Assembly (NCBI RefSeq): GCF_900167945.1
Contig: NZ_FUZA01000006.1
Span: forward strand, 186,001 to 250,000
Source: Dyadobacter psychrophilus
GTDB lineage: Bacteria; Bacteroidota; Bacteroidia; Cytophagales; Spirosomataceae
DNA length: 64,000 bases
Direction of reading: 5' to 3'
Under the pieces are notes generated by a model, which saw nothing but the letters and a program-made list of their open reading frames with translations, ran no database searches and was not told where the DNA came from. The position numbers and the translations under genes were made by a program. Shown here one piece after another: positions 24,487-32,174 of the stretch (position 1 is its first letter; each line of letters opens with the position of its first letter).

Positions 24487-24939
24487 ATGAAATCTGTAAG
24501 AATCATAATATTGCTTTTTTGTTTCACCTCCTTATTTGCTTTTACCCCAGCTTCTAATCCGGTAAAAGTGACATGGGAAACATTGCGTGATGTGACTTTC
24601 AAGAAGAAATGGTACGCCGAAGAATCCATTTATATGCTGCACCCGACTTTCGGGCCAAGCGTTCAAAAGCTCAAAAATCAGCAGGTTACCATTACCGGAT
24701 ATATCCTTCCTGTGGACCTGGATGCTAATTTATATGTGCTATCAGCATTTCCTTTCAGCGCGTGTTTTTTCTGCGGAGGAGCTGGCCCTGAGACGGTTAT
24801 GACATTGAATTTCAAGAAAAAAGATGGCCGCAAGTTCAAAACAGACGAGCGCCTGACTTTTGTAGGAACACTGAAATTGAATGCGGATGATATTTACCAG
24901 ATGAATTATATTCTGGACGGCGCCGAAATCACTGAATAA
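24487..24939 (+). CDS. DUF3299-like exported protein
   Basis: A 150-residue protein with a signal peptide (about 1-20, ending FAFTPA) and one compact beta-rich domain. The blocks VTITGYILPVDL and YVLSAFPFSACFFCGGAGPETVM parallel the DUF3299 pattern (a GY-x-P-x-D strand followed by a small cysteine-containing loop), here with a CxxC (FSACFFCGG, about 97-100) that could bind a metal. It is 57 bases after the permease gene and probably in the same operon. The assignment to DUF3299 is by eye and moderately sure; it should act in the periplasm. Confidence 0.7.
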   Translation: MKSVRIIILLFCFTSLFAFTPASNPVKVTWETLRDVTFKKKWYAEESIYMLHPTFGPSVQKLKNQQVTITGYILPVDLDANLYVLSAFPFSACFFCGGAGPETVMTLNFKKKDGRKFKTDERLTFVGTLKLNADDIYQMNYILDGAEITE

Positions 24940-24942
24940 TTT

Positions 24943-26031
24943 TTAGATCCCTATCAACTTCCAAACGCCGGAGATAAAGAAAAGCACAAGTCCGACAGGC
25001 GTCAAAACTTTCCATCCCAGATACATTAGCTGATCTACGCGAAGGCGCGGAAGTGTCCAGCGTGCCCACATTTGGATTAATATGCCAAATATCGCTTTAC
25101 CCAGCAGCCAGAAAATCCCGGTAAGATAGCCAAACCACGTTCCGGGCTCTCCGCTTGTCCAGTCTGCCAGTTTCAACGGGCCGATGTTAGGAAAAGGCGT
25201 GTTCCAACTTCCTAAGAATAAAATGGCGCCTAATAGACACACCAGCAGCATCATTCCATATTCCGAGAGCATAAAAAGCGCCCAGCGCATGCCCGAATAT
25301 TCAGTGTGAAATCCCGCTACCAATTCCGATTCGCCTTCCGGCAAGTCAAATGGGGCCCGGTTACATTCAGCCAGAGATGCGATGAAGAAAACAATATATG
25401 CCAACAACAAAAAGGGATTTCGGACAATGTTCCAGGACAAAAATCCACCCACATTGGTCACATCAACCCCCAGGTCTTTTATCCCAAAAAGATAGACAGG
25501 CTCATTGGCATAAATGCCTTGCTGGAAGCTTATAATTTGAAGATCAAGCGTTTGCGTGAGCATTACCACGCACAGTATAGATAATCCCAGCGGAATTTCG
25601 TAGGAAATAATTTGCGCCACCGCACGCATGGCGCCAAACAATGCAAATTTATTATTGGAACCCCAGCCGGCCATTAAAAGCCCTATAACGTCCACAGAAA
25701 CAATGGTCAGCAAGAAAAAAACGCCCACTGACGCACCCGAACCAGCCAGATCAGGAGCTAAGGGAACAACCGCAAATCCAGCAAAAACAGATACGAAAAT
25801 GACGAATGGTGCAAGCAGAAAAAGGCGCTTATCTGCTGCTTTTGGAACAATATCTTCCTTTTGAAGCAATTTGAGCAAATCGGCAAAAAGCTGTAAAAGC
25901 CCCCATTTGCCCACTTCCATTGGCCCCATACGATCCTGGATAAATGCAGAAACCTTGCGTTCCAGATACACGCCGATTACCACAAAACCCGGCACAAGAA
26001 GGAGGAAAATGATGAGTGTAAACGGTATCAA
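24943..26031 (-). CDS. nuoH: NADH-quinone oxidoreductase subunit H
   Basis: A 362-residue, eight-helix inner-membrane subunit of respiratory complex I that lies at the quinone site. It has the family's ERKVSAFIQDRMGP (about 23-36), the acidic quinone-chamber region (AECNRAPFDLPEGESELVAGFHTEYSG, about 212-238) and the C-terminal RWTLPRLRVDQLM. An in-frame TAA stands three codons before the TTG at 26031, so translation must begin at this TTG or later. No other nuo gene is near; in most genomes nuoH sits inside a nuo operon. gldB lies 46 bases upstream on the same strand. The end is only 3 bases from the convergent DUF3299-like gene. Confidence 0.93.
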   Translation of the reverse strand: MIPFTLIIFLLLVPGFVVIGVYLERKVSAFIQDRMGPMEVGKWGLLQLFADLLKLLQKEDIVPKAADKRLFLLAPFVIFVSVFAGFAVVPLAPDLAGSGASVGVFFLLTIVSVDVIGLLMAGWGSNNKFALFGAMRAVAQIISYEIPLGLSILCVVMLTQTLDLQIISFQQGIYANEPVYLFGIKDLGVDVTNVGGFLSWNIVRNPFLLLAYIVFFIASLAECNRAPFDLPEGESELVAGFHTEYSGMRWALFMLSEYGMMLLVCLLGAILFLGSWNTPFPNIGPLKLADWTSGEPGTWFGYLTGIFWLLGKAIFGILIQMWARWTLPRLRVDQLMYLGWKVLTPVGLVLFFISGVWKLIGI

Positions 26032-26077
26032 CGGCTTTTAGGAATCTTAGTGACAGCCGCAAAAGTAAACAAAAAAC

Positions 26078-27088
26078 TTACTCCTCTTCGTCCGGCTCGC
26101 CGTTATATCCCGAATCCTGCAAAATCTGTGCAGCGTTCTCCATTTCCATTAATTCGGGCAGGGTTACTTGTGGATTTTCTGCGCGGAAACGGTTAACGAT
26201 CCGCCAGCCCACCCAACGCGCAATGGCACCCGGCACTTTCTGCCCGATCTCCGTTGTAAAAGGCCTTTCTTCAATAAATTTTTTCTTTTTCAGATCAACG
26301 GATTCATAAAGCAGCTTTCCGGCAATGAAATAAGCCCATATATCATGCTGACTGGCATAGGTCCTACGCAAATTATCCGCAGAATAGCCAATAATGAGGC
26401 TATCCGGCGTGGTTGGCATCACTTGTTTTACAAACGCAAAACCCTTTCCATAACCCACTATGTCCGCCAGCAGCGTCTTGTCAGTTGGGTCCATTTTGTT
26501 GAACCGGTTGGATTCGAAAAAGACGATAGAGGGAACAATGTATTCTTTTCGAAAACGACGCAACTGATAATCAAACACATCCGGCCGATACATGGCTTCG
26601 GGTCCACCGAAATAATCTAATCCGATAATGATCAGCGAATCGGAAATGTATAGATCGTTGCCTGTAAATCCTGTAATCATGAATTGGATTTTGGGCGCTC
26701 TGAATGTCGGGTAATGATATTTTATTTGTTTGAATGCCTCCGCTAATGGATCCAAAATGTTCTTTTTACGGTCGCCGATCAGTTCATCAAGCTGCTTCCG
26801 AAAAGCCAGGAAATCAGGATTTTGTAGAATGTTGAATAAATGCGCTGCAAGCTGGTTGGGATTCATCTGCGAACTGGCAAAATATTCCCTGGCTAAATAA
26901 GGATGCTTATCGAGGAAAATTTGCACATCTTTAACGGATTTGCACGCAAATAATGCCTGGTCGAGATTTTCAGATTCCAGATTGACCACGGCATTGCTGG
27001 TATCCGTTTCTTGCCGGTTATCTTTTTCACATGAAACGAAGAAAATAGAAAGCAGAAAGCAAGCGAAAGCGATTCTAAAAAAGAACAT
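26078..27088 (-). CDS. gldB: Gliding motility lipoprotein GldB-like
   Basis: About 336 residues, beginning MFFFRIAFACFLLSIFFVSC, a signal sequence with lipobox FVSC followed by a charged linker. The body matches GldB: a helical N-terminal part (DQALFACKSVKDVQIFLDKHPYLAREYF), the middle with YHYPTFRAPKIQFMITGF, ISDSLIIIGLDYFGGPEAMYRPD, and the C-terminal EIGQKVPGAIARWVGWRIVNRFR. GldB is needed for gliding in Flavobacterium, but homologues occur in non-gliding Bacteroidota. The open frame runs up to 27253, beyond the divergent gene's start, so that longer form is rejected. No gldC is adjacent. Confidence 0.85.
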   Translation of the reverse strand: MFFFRIAFACFLLSIFFVSCEKDNRQETDTSNAVVNLESENLDQALFACKSVKDVQIFLDKHPYLAREYFASSQMNPNQLAAHLFNILQNPDFLAFRKQLDELIGDRKKNILDPLAEAFKQIKYHYPTFRAPKIQFMITGFTGNDLYISDSLIIIGLDYFGGPEAMYRPDVFDYQLRRFRKEYIVPSIVFFESNRFNKMDPTDKTLLADIVGYGKGFAFVKQVMPTTPDSLIIGYSADNLRRTYASQHDIWAYFIAGKLLYESVDLKKKKFIEERPFTTEIGQKVPGAIARWVGWRIVNRFRAENPQVTLPELMEMENAAQILQDSGYNGEPDEEE

Positions 27089-27102
27089 AGCCTTGATATC
27101 AA

Positions 27103-27984
27103 ATGTCGGATAAAGATTCAAAAGTAGAAAAAAAACAAATAAGCATTCTGGGATGCGGTTGGCTGGGATTCCCATTAGCTCAACGTTTGCGGAGCCGGCA
27201 TAGTACATGGCAGATAAAAGGCAGCACAACATCTGTATCGAAGATTGACACATTCGTGGAAAAAGGGATTGAAGGCTATTTGCTTCCCCTTGACCCAGAA
27301 TTTAATGTAGAAAATTCCTGGTTGCATTCGTTTTTCGATGTTGATACGCTGATCATTTCGCTGCCCCCACGCCTGTATAAGCATGAGCCGGGCTTTTACA
27401 TAAAACAAATCGAATCGATTATTTCGGAGATTAAGACTTCGAAGATCAATGACATTATCTTCATCAGCTCCACTGGGATTTACCCTGAGCTGAACAGGAC
27501 CGTTGTTGAGGATGACGTTAAAACGCCAAAGGAATCGGCTTCGCCTGAAATGGTCGCGGCAGAAAACCTTTTAACGGAATTACGTCCCGACCATAATGTT
27601 ACCATCCTCAGGTTAGGCGGCTTACTGGGTTATAACCGCATTCCGGGAAAATATGTGCAGGGACAAAAAGATATGACAACCGGCTCAATCCCTGTTAATT
27701 ACATTCACCGGGACGATGCGGCGGAAATTATCATAACAATTCTGGAAGCGGGTGTTTTCAATGAGACATTTAACATTGTGGCTCCCGGTCACACGACAAG
27801 ACGGGAAGTTTACGAAAAATCCTGCACGCAATTTGGCTGGGAAACGCCAACATTCGCCAAAACTGACGAAAAGCCCGATTTTAAGGTTATTTCAGCTGAA
27901 AAATTCAATCAGCATTACAAATACGACTTCAAATTTGCTGATCCTTTGCAATTTTATTACAGTCTGGAAGACCATGAGGCATAA
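27103..27984 (+). CDS. NAD(P)-binding epimerase-like oxidoreductase (YeeZ type)
   Basis: A 293-residue Rossmann protein of the extended SDR/epimerase group. The nucleotide fold starts ISILGCGWLGFPLAQRL (about 13-29), followed by ISLPPRLY, ISSTGIYPEL, the catalytic-region Tyr/Lys replaced by less typical residues, and VNYIHRDDAAEIIITIL near the end, typical of YeeZ-like proteins. The substrate is unknown and the Tyr-x3-Lys motif of true epimerases is not obvious. The ATG at 27103 is only 14 bases from the divergent gldB start, so its promoter must lie inside gldB. It ends at a strong terminator. Confidence 0.8.
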   Translation: MSDKDSKVEKKQISILGCGWLGFPLAQRLRSRHSTWQIKGSTTSVSKIDTFVEKGIEGYLLPLDPEFNVENSWLHSFFDVDTLIISLPPRLYKHEPGFYIKQIESIISEIKTSKINDIIFISSTGIYPELNRTVVEDDVKTPKESASPEMVAAENLLTELRPDHNVTILRLGGLLGYNRIPGKYVQGQKDMTTGSIPVNYIHRDDAAEIIITILEAGVFNETFNIVAPGHTTRREVYEKSCTQFGWETPTFAKTDEKPDFKVISAEKFNQHYKYDFKFADPLQFYYSLEDHEA

Positions 27985-28017
27985 AAAATCCGCAAGACAC
28001 GTCCTGCGGATTTTTGA
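27985..28017. terminator. Bidirectional terminator
   Basis: Arms AAAAATCCGCA-GAC and GTC-TGCGGATTTTT around a two-base loop, with T runs on both strands. It separates the plus-strand epimerase-like gene from the minus-strand TlpA gene. Confidence 0.88.
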
Positions 28018-28034
28018 CTACATCTAATCTATTA

Positions 28035-29198
28035 CTATTGAGCGCCCAGCAATTCGGTAAGCTTACTTTCCAAAGCTGGTCCGCGTAAGTTCTTGGCAAT
28101 TATTTTCCCTTCTTTATCGATCAGGAATGTGGCTGGAATTGCATTTACACCATAAGTCTGTGCTACGCCGGAGTTCCATTTCTTCAATTCCGATCCGTGC
28201 AGCCATTTTAGTTTATCACGCTCAATGGCCGTTTTCCAGGCTTTTTCGTTGTCGTCCAGTGATACGCCGTAAATGTCAAACCCTTTGTCCTTAAACTTGT
28301 CATACATGCGCACAACATTCGGATTTTCCATCCGGCAAGGGCCGCACCAGGAAGCCCAGAAATCGATCAAAACGAATTTTCCGCGTAATGATGACAATGC
28401 AACCGGCTTACCGTCAGGACTGTTCAATGTGAAATCAGGCGCCTGCTGTCCAACCGAAACGCCCGCAATCCTTTTGATCTGACCAATAAAACCTTTTGCC
28501 AGTGTCGGCGTCGGTTCTACTTTTTCGTAGTCATCCGCCAGTTTTTTTAAGATTTCGATATCTGTATCCGGATTCAGAAAGTTATTTGCTGTAAATAACG
28601 CAACTAACGAAGTGCCCATTTCAGGGAGCAATTTCTTGATAACATCCAGCCTTTCTTTGTCCGCGCTTGCAAATGATTGCTGCACTTCCAGAATTTTCTT
28701 AGCGTCTTTTTTCTCTTCTGCCTTGGCATACTCTTCATTCCAAACGGTCACCTTGCCGGCAAAAGACCGCATTAGCTTGTCTATTTGGGCATAGTAATCC
28801 ATATTTTTGGAACCTGTAATATCCGCGTTTCCGCCGTTTCCTTTGGCATCCCTTGTGGTCCCGTCCGCCAGCACATTGAATTTTTCTCCACCTTCCACAA
28901 GCAAGATCACTTTCTGACGATCCGCAATGTTCAATGAAAAGAAGCTTCCGCGGTCGTTTTCAGTGCCTTTTAATGCGAAAGAGCCGTCTGCCGAAAGTTG
29001 CGTGGAATCTAGCTTAACGGACGATCCGCCCGCAGTTGAGCGAAGCAATGTTATTTTTTCTCCTTTTGCACCATTTTTTACCTTACCATTGATGGAAAAA
29101 TCTTTGGGCGGAAGCTGCTGTGCCTGAGATTGAAGGCTCAAAAAAGCAATGCTAGATATGAAAATACTTTGTCTTAATATTCCTTTCATGACCTTCAT
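28035..29198 (-). CDS. TlpA-family thioredoxin with N-terminal DUF4369-like domain
   Basis: A 387-residue exported protein: signal peptide (about 1-27, ending SQAQ), DUF4369-like beta domain (about 33-130, FSINGKVKNGAKGEKITLLRS), a helical linker, and a C-terminal thioredoxin domain (about 250-387) with the active site WASWCGPC and the cis-proline NAIPATF. Such proteins keep periplasmic or outer-membrane cysteines reduced or help in cytochrome c maturation; many paralogues occur in Bacteroidota. It is 24 bases upstream of nothing else on its strand; gatB lies upstream with a short gap and may be separate. Start could be 9 bases later (MKGILRQ). Confidence 0.92.
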   Translation of the reverse strand: MKVMKGILRQSIFISSIAFLSLQSQAQQLPPKDFSINGKVKNGAKGEKITLLRSTAGGSSVKLDSTQLSADGSFALKGTENDRGSFFSLNIADRQKVILLVEGGEKFNVLADGTTRDAKGNGGNADITGSKNMDYYAQIDKLMRSFAGKVTVWNEEYAKAEEKKDAKKILEVQQSFASADKERLDVIKKLLPEMGTSLVALFTANNFLNPDTDIEILKKLADDYEKVEPTPTLAKGFIGQIKRIAGVSVGQQAPDFTLNSPDGKPVALSSLRGKFVLIDFWASWCGPCRMENPNVVRMYDKFKDKGFDIYGVSLDDNEKAWKTAIERDKLKWLHGSELKKWNSGVAQTYGVNAIPATFLIDKEGKIIAKNLRGPALESKLTELLGAQ

Positions 29199-29221
29199 AA
29201 TGGTTTTGTTAGGCGTAACGA

Positions 29222-30715
29222 TCAGAGTTTAGCGCTCAGCAGTTGGCTTACCAGCTTTGGATCAGCAGTGTTATTTGATTTTTTCATGACTTCTCCCACA
29301 AAAAGACCGAGTAACCCTTTTTTTCCTTTTCTATAAGCCGCAACCTTGTCGGGCATTGCGCTAATAACCTCATCTACCAACGTTTCAAGCTCGTTTGTAT
29401 TGCTATTTTGAATCCAGTTATTTGAAGACGCGATCTCTTTCGGGTCGCGTTGCGGCTCGGCCAAAAGCACCGGAAATATCTTTTGCGTAGCCACAGAATT
29501 GCTCACAATGTTTGACTCGCTCAGATCAATCAATGCTGCCAATCCTTCCGGGCTGATCGGAAAACGGTCAATGTTCCCTTCGTGATCATTCAGATATGAT
29601 TTCACCGGGCCCATCAGCCAGTTTGAAGCGGCCTTAAATGCATTTGTTTTGGCACAAACTGCTTCAAAATAAGCTGCAATTTCTCTTGTGTCAGTCAGCA
29701 CAGCCGCGTCATAAGCAGGAATTCCATACTGATTCGTAAATTTCTCGCGCAGCTCATGCGGCAATGCCGGCATATCCGCCTTAATGCTGTTCAGCCATTC
29801 ATCTGACACGACAACCGGGCTTAAATCCGGATCGGGAAAATAGCGATAATCATTCATCGTTTCCTTCACCCGCATGCCGTAAGTCTGTCCGCTTTCTACG
29901 TCAAACATGCGCGTTTCCTGCTGGATCGTCTGCTCGTTCTCCAACATGGCCACTTGCCTTTTTTCTTCAAAACTAATGGCACGCATCATGTTTCGGATCG
30001 AGTTCATGTTCTTGATCTCCACTTTGGTGCCCAGTTTTTCTGCTCCTTTCTTTCTGAGCGAGACATTAACATCGCAACGCAGCGAGCCTTCTTCCATATT
30101 GCCGTCACTAATGTGCAGATAGCGCACCAAACGGCGGATCTCTGTAACAAATGCCCCTGTTTCCTCCGCAGACCGCAGATCGGGCTCTGAAACCATTTCA
30201 ACCAAAGGTGTTCCGGCGCGGTTATAATCCAGCAATGTTTCGGTAACACTGCCGTCATGAACAGATTTGCCGGCGTCCTCTTCCAAATGTATATGATGGA
30301 ACCGAATGATCTTTTCAATCATTTTCCCTTCCTCATTCTTTGTAGAAATAGTCACGCCACCGTTTTCGCAGATCGGTTTTTTGTCCTGCGAAATCTGGTA
30401 ACCCTTTGGAAGGTCGGGATAAAAGTAATTTTTACGGTCAAAAATGGTTCTTCTGCTGATCGAGCAGCCACAAGCCAGTCCGAGCCGGATTGCATACTCA
30501 ACCGCTTTTTTATTGATTTTGGGTAAAGTCCCTGGTAATGCAAGCGTAAGCGGACCAATGTTTGTATTAGGCTCAGCACCAAAAAGGTTTCTGTCCTGGG
30601 CAAAAAGTTTGGATTCCGTCAAAAGCTGACAATGTACTTCGAGCCCGATTACTGTTTCATACTGGGCCAAAAGTTCATCCGTGATATCAGCAGGTTGCAG
30701 TGCGTTTTGAGTCAT
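29222..30715 (-). CDS. gatB: Aspartyl/glutamyl-tRNA(Asn/Gln) amidotransferase subunit B
   Basis: About 497 residues of GatB, which phosphorylates and amidates misacylated Glu-tRNA(Gln) or Asp-tRNA(Asn) together with GatA and GatC. Diagnostic stretches are YETVIGLEVHCQL at about residue 19, LALPGTLPKINKKAVEYAIRLGLA, DRKNYFYPDLPKGYQISQ, EDAGKSVHD, DYNRAGTPLVEMVSEPDLRS and the C-terminal YqeY-like tail. The start is the ATG at 30715; the longer frame to 30766 runs into a hairpin. gatA and gatC are not in the window. Confidence 0.96.
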   Translation of the reverse strand: MTQNALQPADITDELLAQYETVIGLEVHCQLLTESKLFAQDRNLFGAEPNTNIGPLTLALPGTLPKINKKAVEYAIRLGLACGCSISRRTIFDRKNYFYPDLPKGYQISQDKKPICENGGVTISTKNEEGKMIEKIIRFHHIHLEEDAGKSVHDGSVTETLLDYNRAGTPLVEMVSEPDLRSAEETGAFVTEIRRLVRYLHISDGNMEEGSLRCDVNVSLRKKGAEKLGTKVEIKNMNSIRNMMRAISFEEKRQVAMLENEQTIQQETRMFDVESGQTYGMRVKETMNDYRYFPDPDLSPVVVSDEWLNSIKADMPALPHELREKFTNQYGIPAYDAAVLTDTREIAAYFEAVCAKTNAFKAASNWLMGPVKSYLNDHEGNIDRFPISPEGLAALIDLSESNIVSNSVATQKIFPVLLAEPQRDPKEIASSNNWIQNSNTNELETLVDEVISAMPDKVAAYRKGKKGLLGLFVGEVMKKSNNTADPKLVSQLLSAKL

Positions 30716-30745
30716 ATAAAATAAAAATGCTTTCGCAAAGATACG

Positions 30746-30780
30746 AATACGGGCCGTCCATAGCATGAACGGCCCGTATT
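30746..30780. other. Hairpin between cytochrome c gene and gatB
   Basis: Twelve-base arms AATACGGGCCGT (30746-30757) and ACGGCCCGTATT (30769-30780). The minus strand, along which both flanking genes run, has no clear T run after it, so it may be a weak terminator or a processing or attenuation element upstream of gatB. Confidence 0.55.
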
Positions 30781-30802
30781 TTCTAAAATTGACAACCTTA
30801 TA

Positions 30803-31366
30803 TTATAATGAGTTGATCCAGTTGGCGATCACCACAATGTCGGCTTTGGGAACATGCGCAAGTGGCGCCATTGGAGGATAACCTGGCCAATGTTCCGGTT
30901 TTGGATTGTGAACCAGCTCTACGATCTGATCCGCAGTATATTTTTTCTTAGCAACTTCCGAGTAAGCAGGCCCAATCACCTTATCATATGCCTGATGGCA
31001 CGCAAAGCAAGCGTGTTTGTTAAGCAATGCTGAAACATCCGCAGGCACAGGCTTGCGTTTTGGTGGTGTTGCCGCAGCCGGAGCTGCCGGTGCTGCCGAA
31101 GCAACTGCCGCTGTATCACCAGAAGCCGTTTTTCCCGAATCTCCGGCCGCGGGAGCCGCAGCAGGCGCTGCCGCTTGCACAGGAGGTGTCGCAGGTTGAT
31201 TTTTTCTTTCGTTTTGTAATGCTACAAGCGCCGTTTCCTCTCTTGATTTGCTTCCGGATCCATAGTAATGATCATATTTATCCTTGTCTTCCTGAGAGGA
31301 GCAGCCGATGAGTAAGAAAACCGCCAGAGCAACAAGCGCCAAAGGGGTACTTTTTTTAATAGTCAT
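30803..31366 (-). CDS. Lipoprotein cytochrome c with Ala/Pro-rich linker
   Basis: About 187 residues: signal with lipobox LIGC (Cys about 22), a long Ala/Pro-rich tether (about 60-115, many AAP and APA repeats) and a C-terminal class I cytochrome c domain with CFACH for covalent haem c and a likely axial methionine in PPMAPL. It should carry electrons at the outer face of the inner membrane or at the outer membrane, the flexible tether giving reach. The start at MTIKKS is preferred over the in-frame upstream start at 31408. No oxidase or other cytochrome genes are adjacent. Confidence 0.9.
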   Translation of the reverse strand: MTIKKSTPLALVALAVFLLIGCSSQEDKDKYDHYYGSGSKSREETALVALQNERKNQPATPPVQAAAPAAAPAAGDSGKTASGDTAAVASAAPAAPAAATPPKRKPVPADVSALLNKHACFACHQAYDKVIGPAYSEVAKKKYTADQIVELVHNPKPEHWPGYPPMAPLAHVPKADIVVIANWINSL

Positions 31367-31579
31367 TGTTTTAAATTTAAGAATTTCCGCCAGATTATGG
31401 ATTTGCAAATAAATCGCACACGAAGAAAGTAAGTTTGTGCTAGATTTCCTTCAAATTTAAGACAGAAATTGAAAGTGTGCAGATTATAACCTCAACTTAT
31501 TTATTTGTCTAGCAAGATCTTAAAGTCATTGGGCTTAAATTATTTTTTTCAAAAAATACACTAAATTTAGTAGACAGCA

Positions 31580-31610
31580 TTGTGTATAAAACTAAATGTT
31601 ATTACTTTTG
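31580..31610 (+). promoter_or_regulatory. Promoter of the rpmG operon
   Basis: TTG (31580-31582), 20 bases, then TACTTTTG (31603-31610), a perfect fit to the Bacteroidota consensus TTG-N20-TAnnTTTG. Transcription would begin about 31614, about 27 bases before rpmG. Confidence 0.75.
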
Positions 31611-31640
31611 CAGTCCTATTTGTAAAAACGATGTAAAGCA

Positions 31641-31823
31641 ATGGCTAAGAAAGGTAATAGAGTACAGGTTATATTGGAATGCACAGAACAAAAAGATAGT
31701 GGTGTTCCTGGAATGTCACGTTATGTGACTACAAAAAATCGGAAAAATACGCCTGGCCGTATGGAGTTGAAAAAATTCAATTCATTCCTGAGACGCTATA
31801 CAGTCCACAAAGAAATTAAATAA
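31641..31823 (+). CDS. rpmG: 50S ribosomal protein L33
   Basis: A 60-residue protein with the full L33 pattern: MAKKGNRVQVILECTEQ, RYVTTKNRKNTPGRMELKKFN and the end TVHKEIK. It has no zinc-binding cysteine pairs, so it is the zinc-independent form. In many Bacteroidota rpmB (L28) lies directly upstream; here rpmB is more than 20 kb away. The bL38-like gene follows after 27 bases. Confidence 0.97.
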   Translation: MAKKGNRVQVILECTEQKDSGVPGMSRYVTTKNRKNTPGRMELKKFNSFLRRYTVHKEIK

Positions 31824-31850
31824 GGTTTTACACTTTAAAAATATACAGAC

Positions 31851-32003
31851 ATGGCAAAGAAAGTAGTTGCTACCCTGAAAAAAGAAGGCGGAAAAGCATT
31901 CGCTAAGGTTATTAAGGCTGTAAAATCTCCAAAAACAGGAGCTTACACCTTCAAAGAAGAAATCGTTCCTTTAGACGGTGTTCAAGGTGCCCTGAAAAAC
32001 TAG
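31851..32003 (+). CDS. DUF4295 family protein, probably ribosomal protein bL38
   Basis: A 50-residue, lysine-rich protein (MAKKVVATLKKEGGKAFAKV, then SPKTGAYTFKEEIVPLDGVQ). The DUF4295 family is restricted to Bacteroidota and nearly always follows rpmG. From memory, the Flavobacterium ribosome structure assigned a protein of this family as the phylum-specific subunit bL38; I am moderately sure of that link. The position between rpmG and ftsY fits. The gene is short enough to be missed by automatic calling. Confidence 0.85.
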   Translation: MAKKVVATLKKEGGKAFAKVIKAVKSPKTGAYTFKEEIVPLDGVQGALKN

Positions 32004-32093
32004 TCTTCGACCGCCGGGCGGCCCCGGACGCTCAGACTGACATTATTGATGGTTTTCTCATGAGCAAAGCCAACGGATTATATTCAGTTTTCT

Positions 32094-32119
32094 AAAAAGT
32101 CCCTTTTGGGACTTTTTTT
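32094..32119 (+). terminator. Terminator after the rpmG-bL38 unit
   Basis: AAAAAGTCCC, loop TTTT, GGGACTTTTT followed by more T residues. It separates the ribosomal genes from ftsY. Confidence 0.88.
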
Positions 32120-32123
32120 GTTT

Positions 32124-32131
32124 TATTTTTG
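32124..32131 (+). promoter_or_regulatory. Candidate -7 element for ftsY
   Basis: TATTTTTG matches TAnnTTTG and lies 43 bases upstream of the ftsY ATG, directly behind the terminator. The nearest TTG upstream (32106-32108) is spaced only 15 bases away, shorter than usual. Confidence 0.4.
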
Positions 32132-32174
32132 GGCACATATACACAGTTACAGATCTTACTACATTCACACCGTT

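Noticed and set aside
27089..27253. N-terminal extension of gldB
   Set aside because: It would run through the divergent epimerase-like gene and destroy a perfect lipoprotein signal sequence at 27088.
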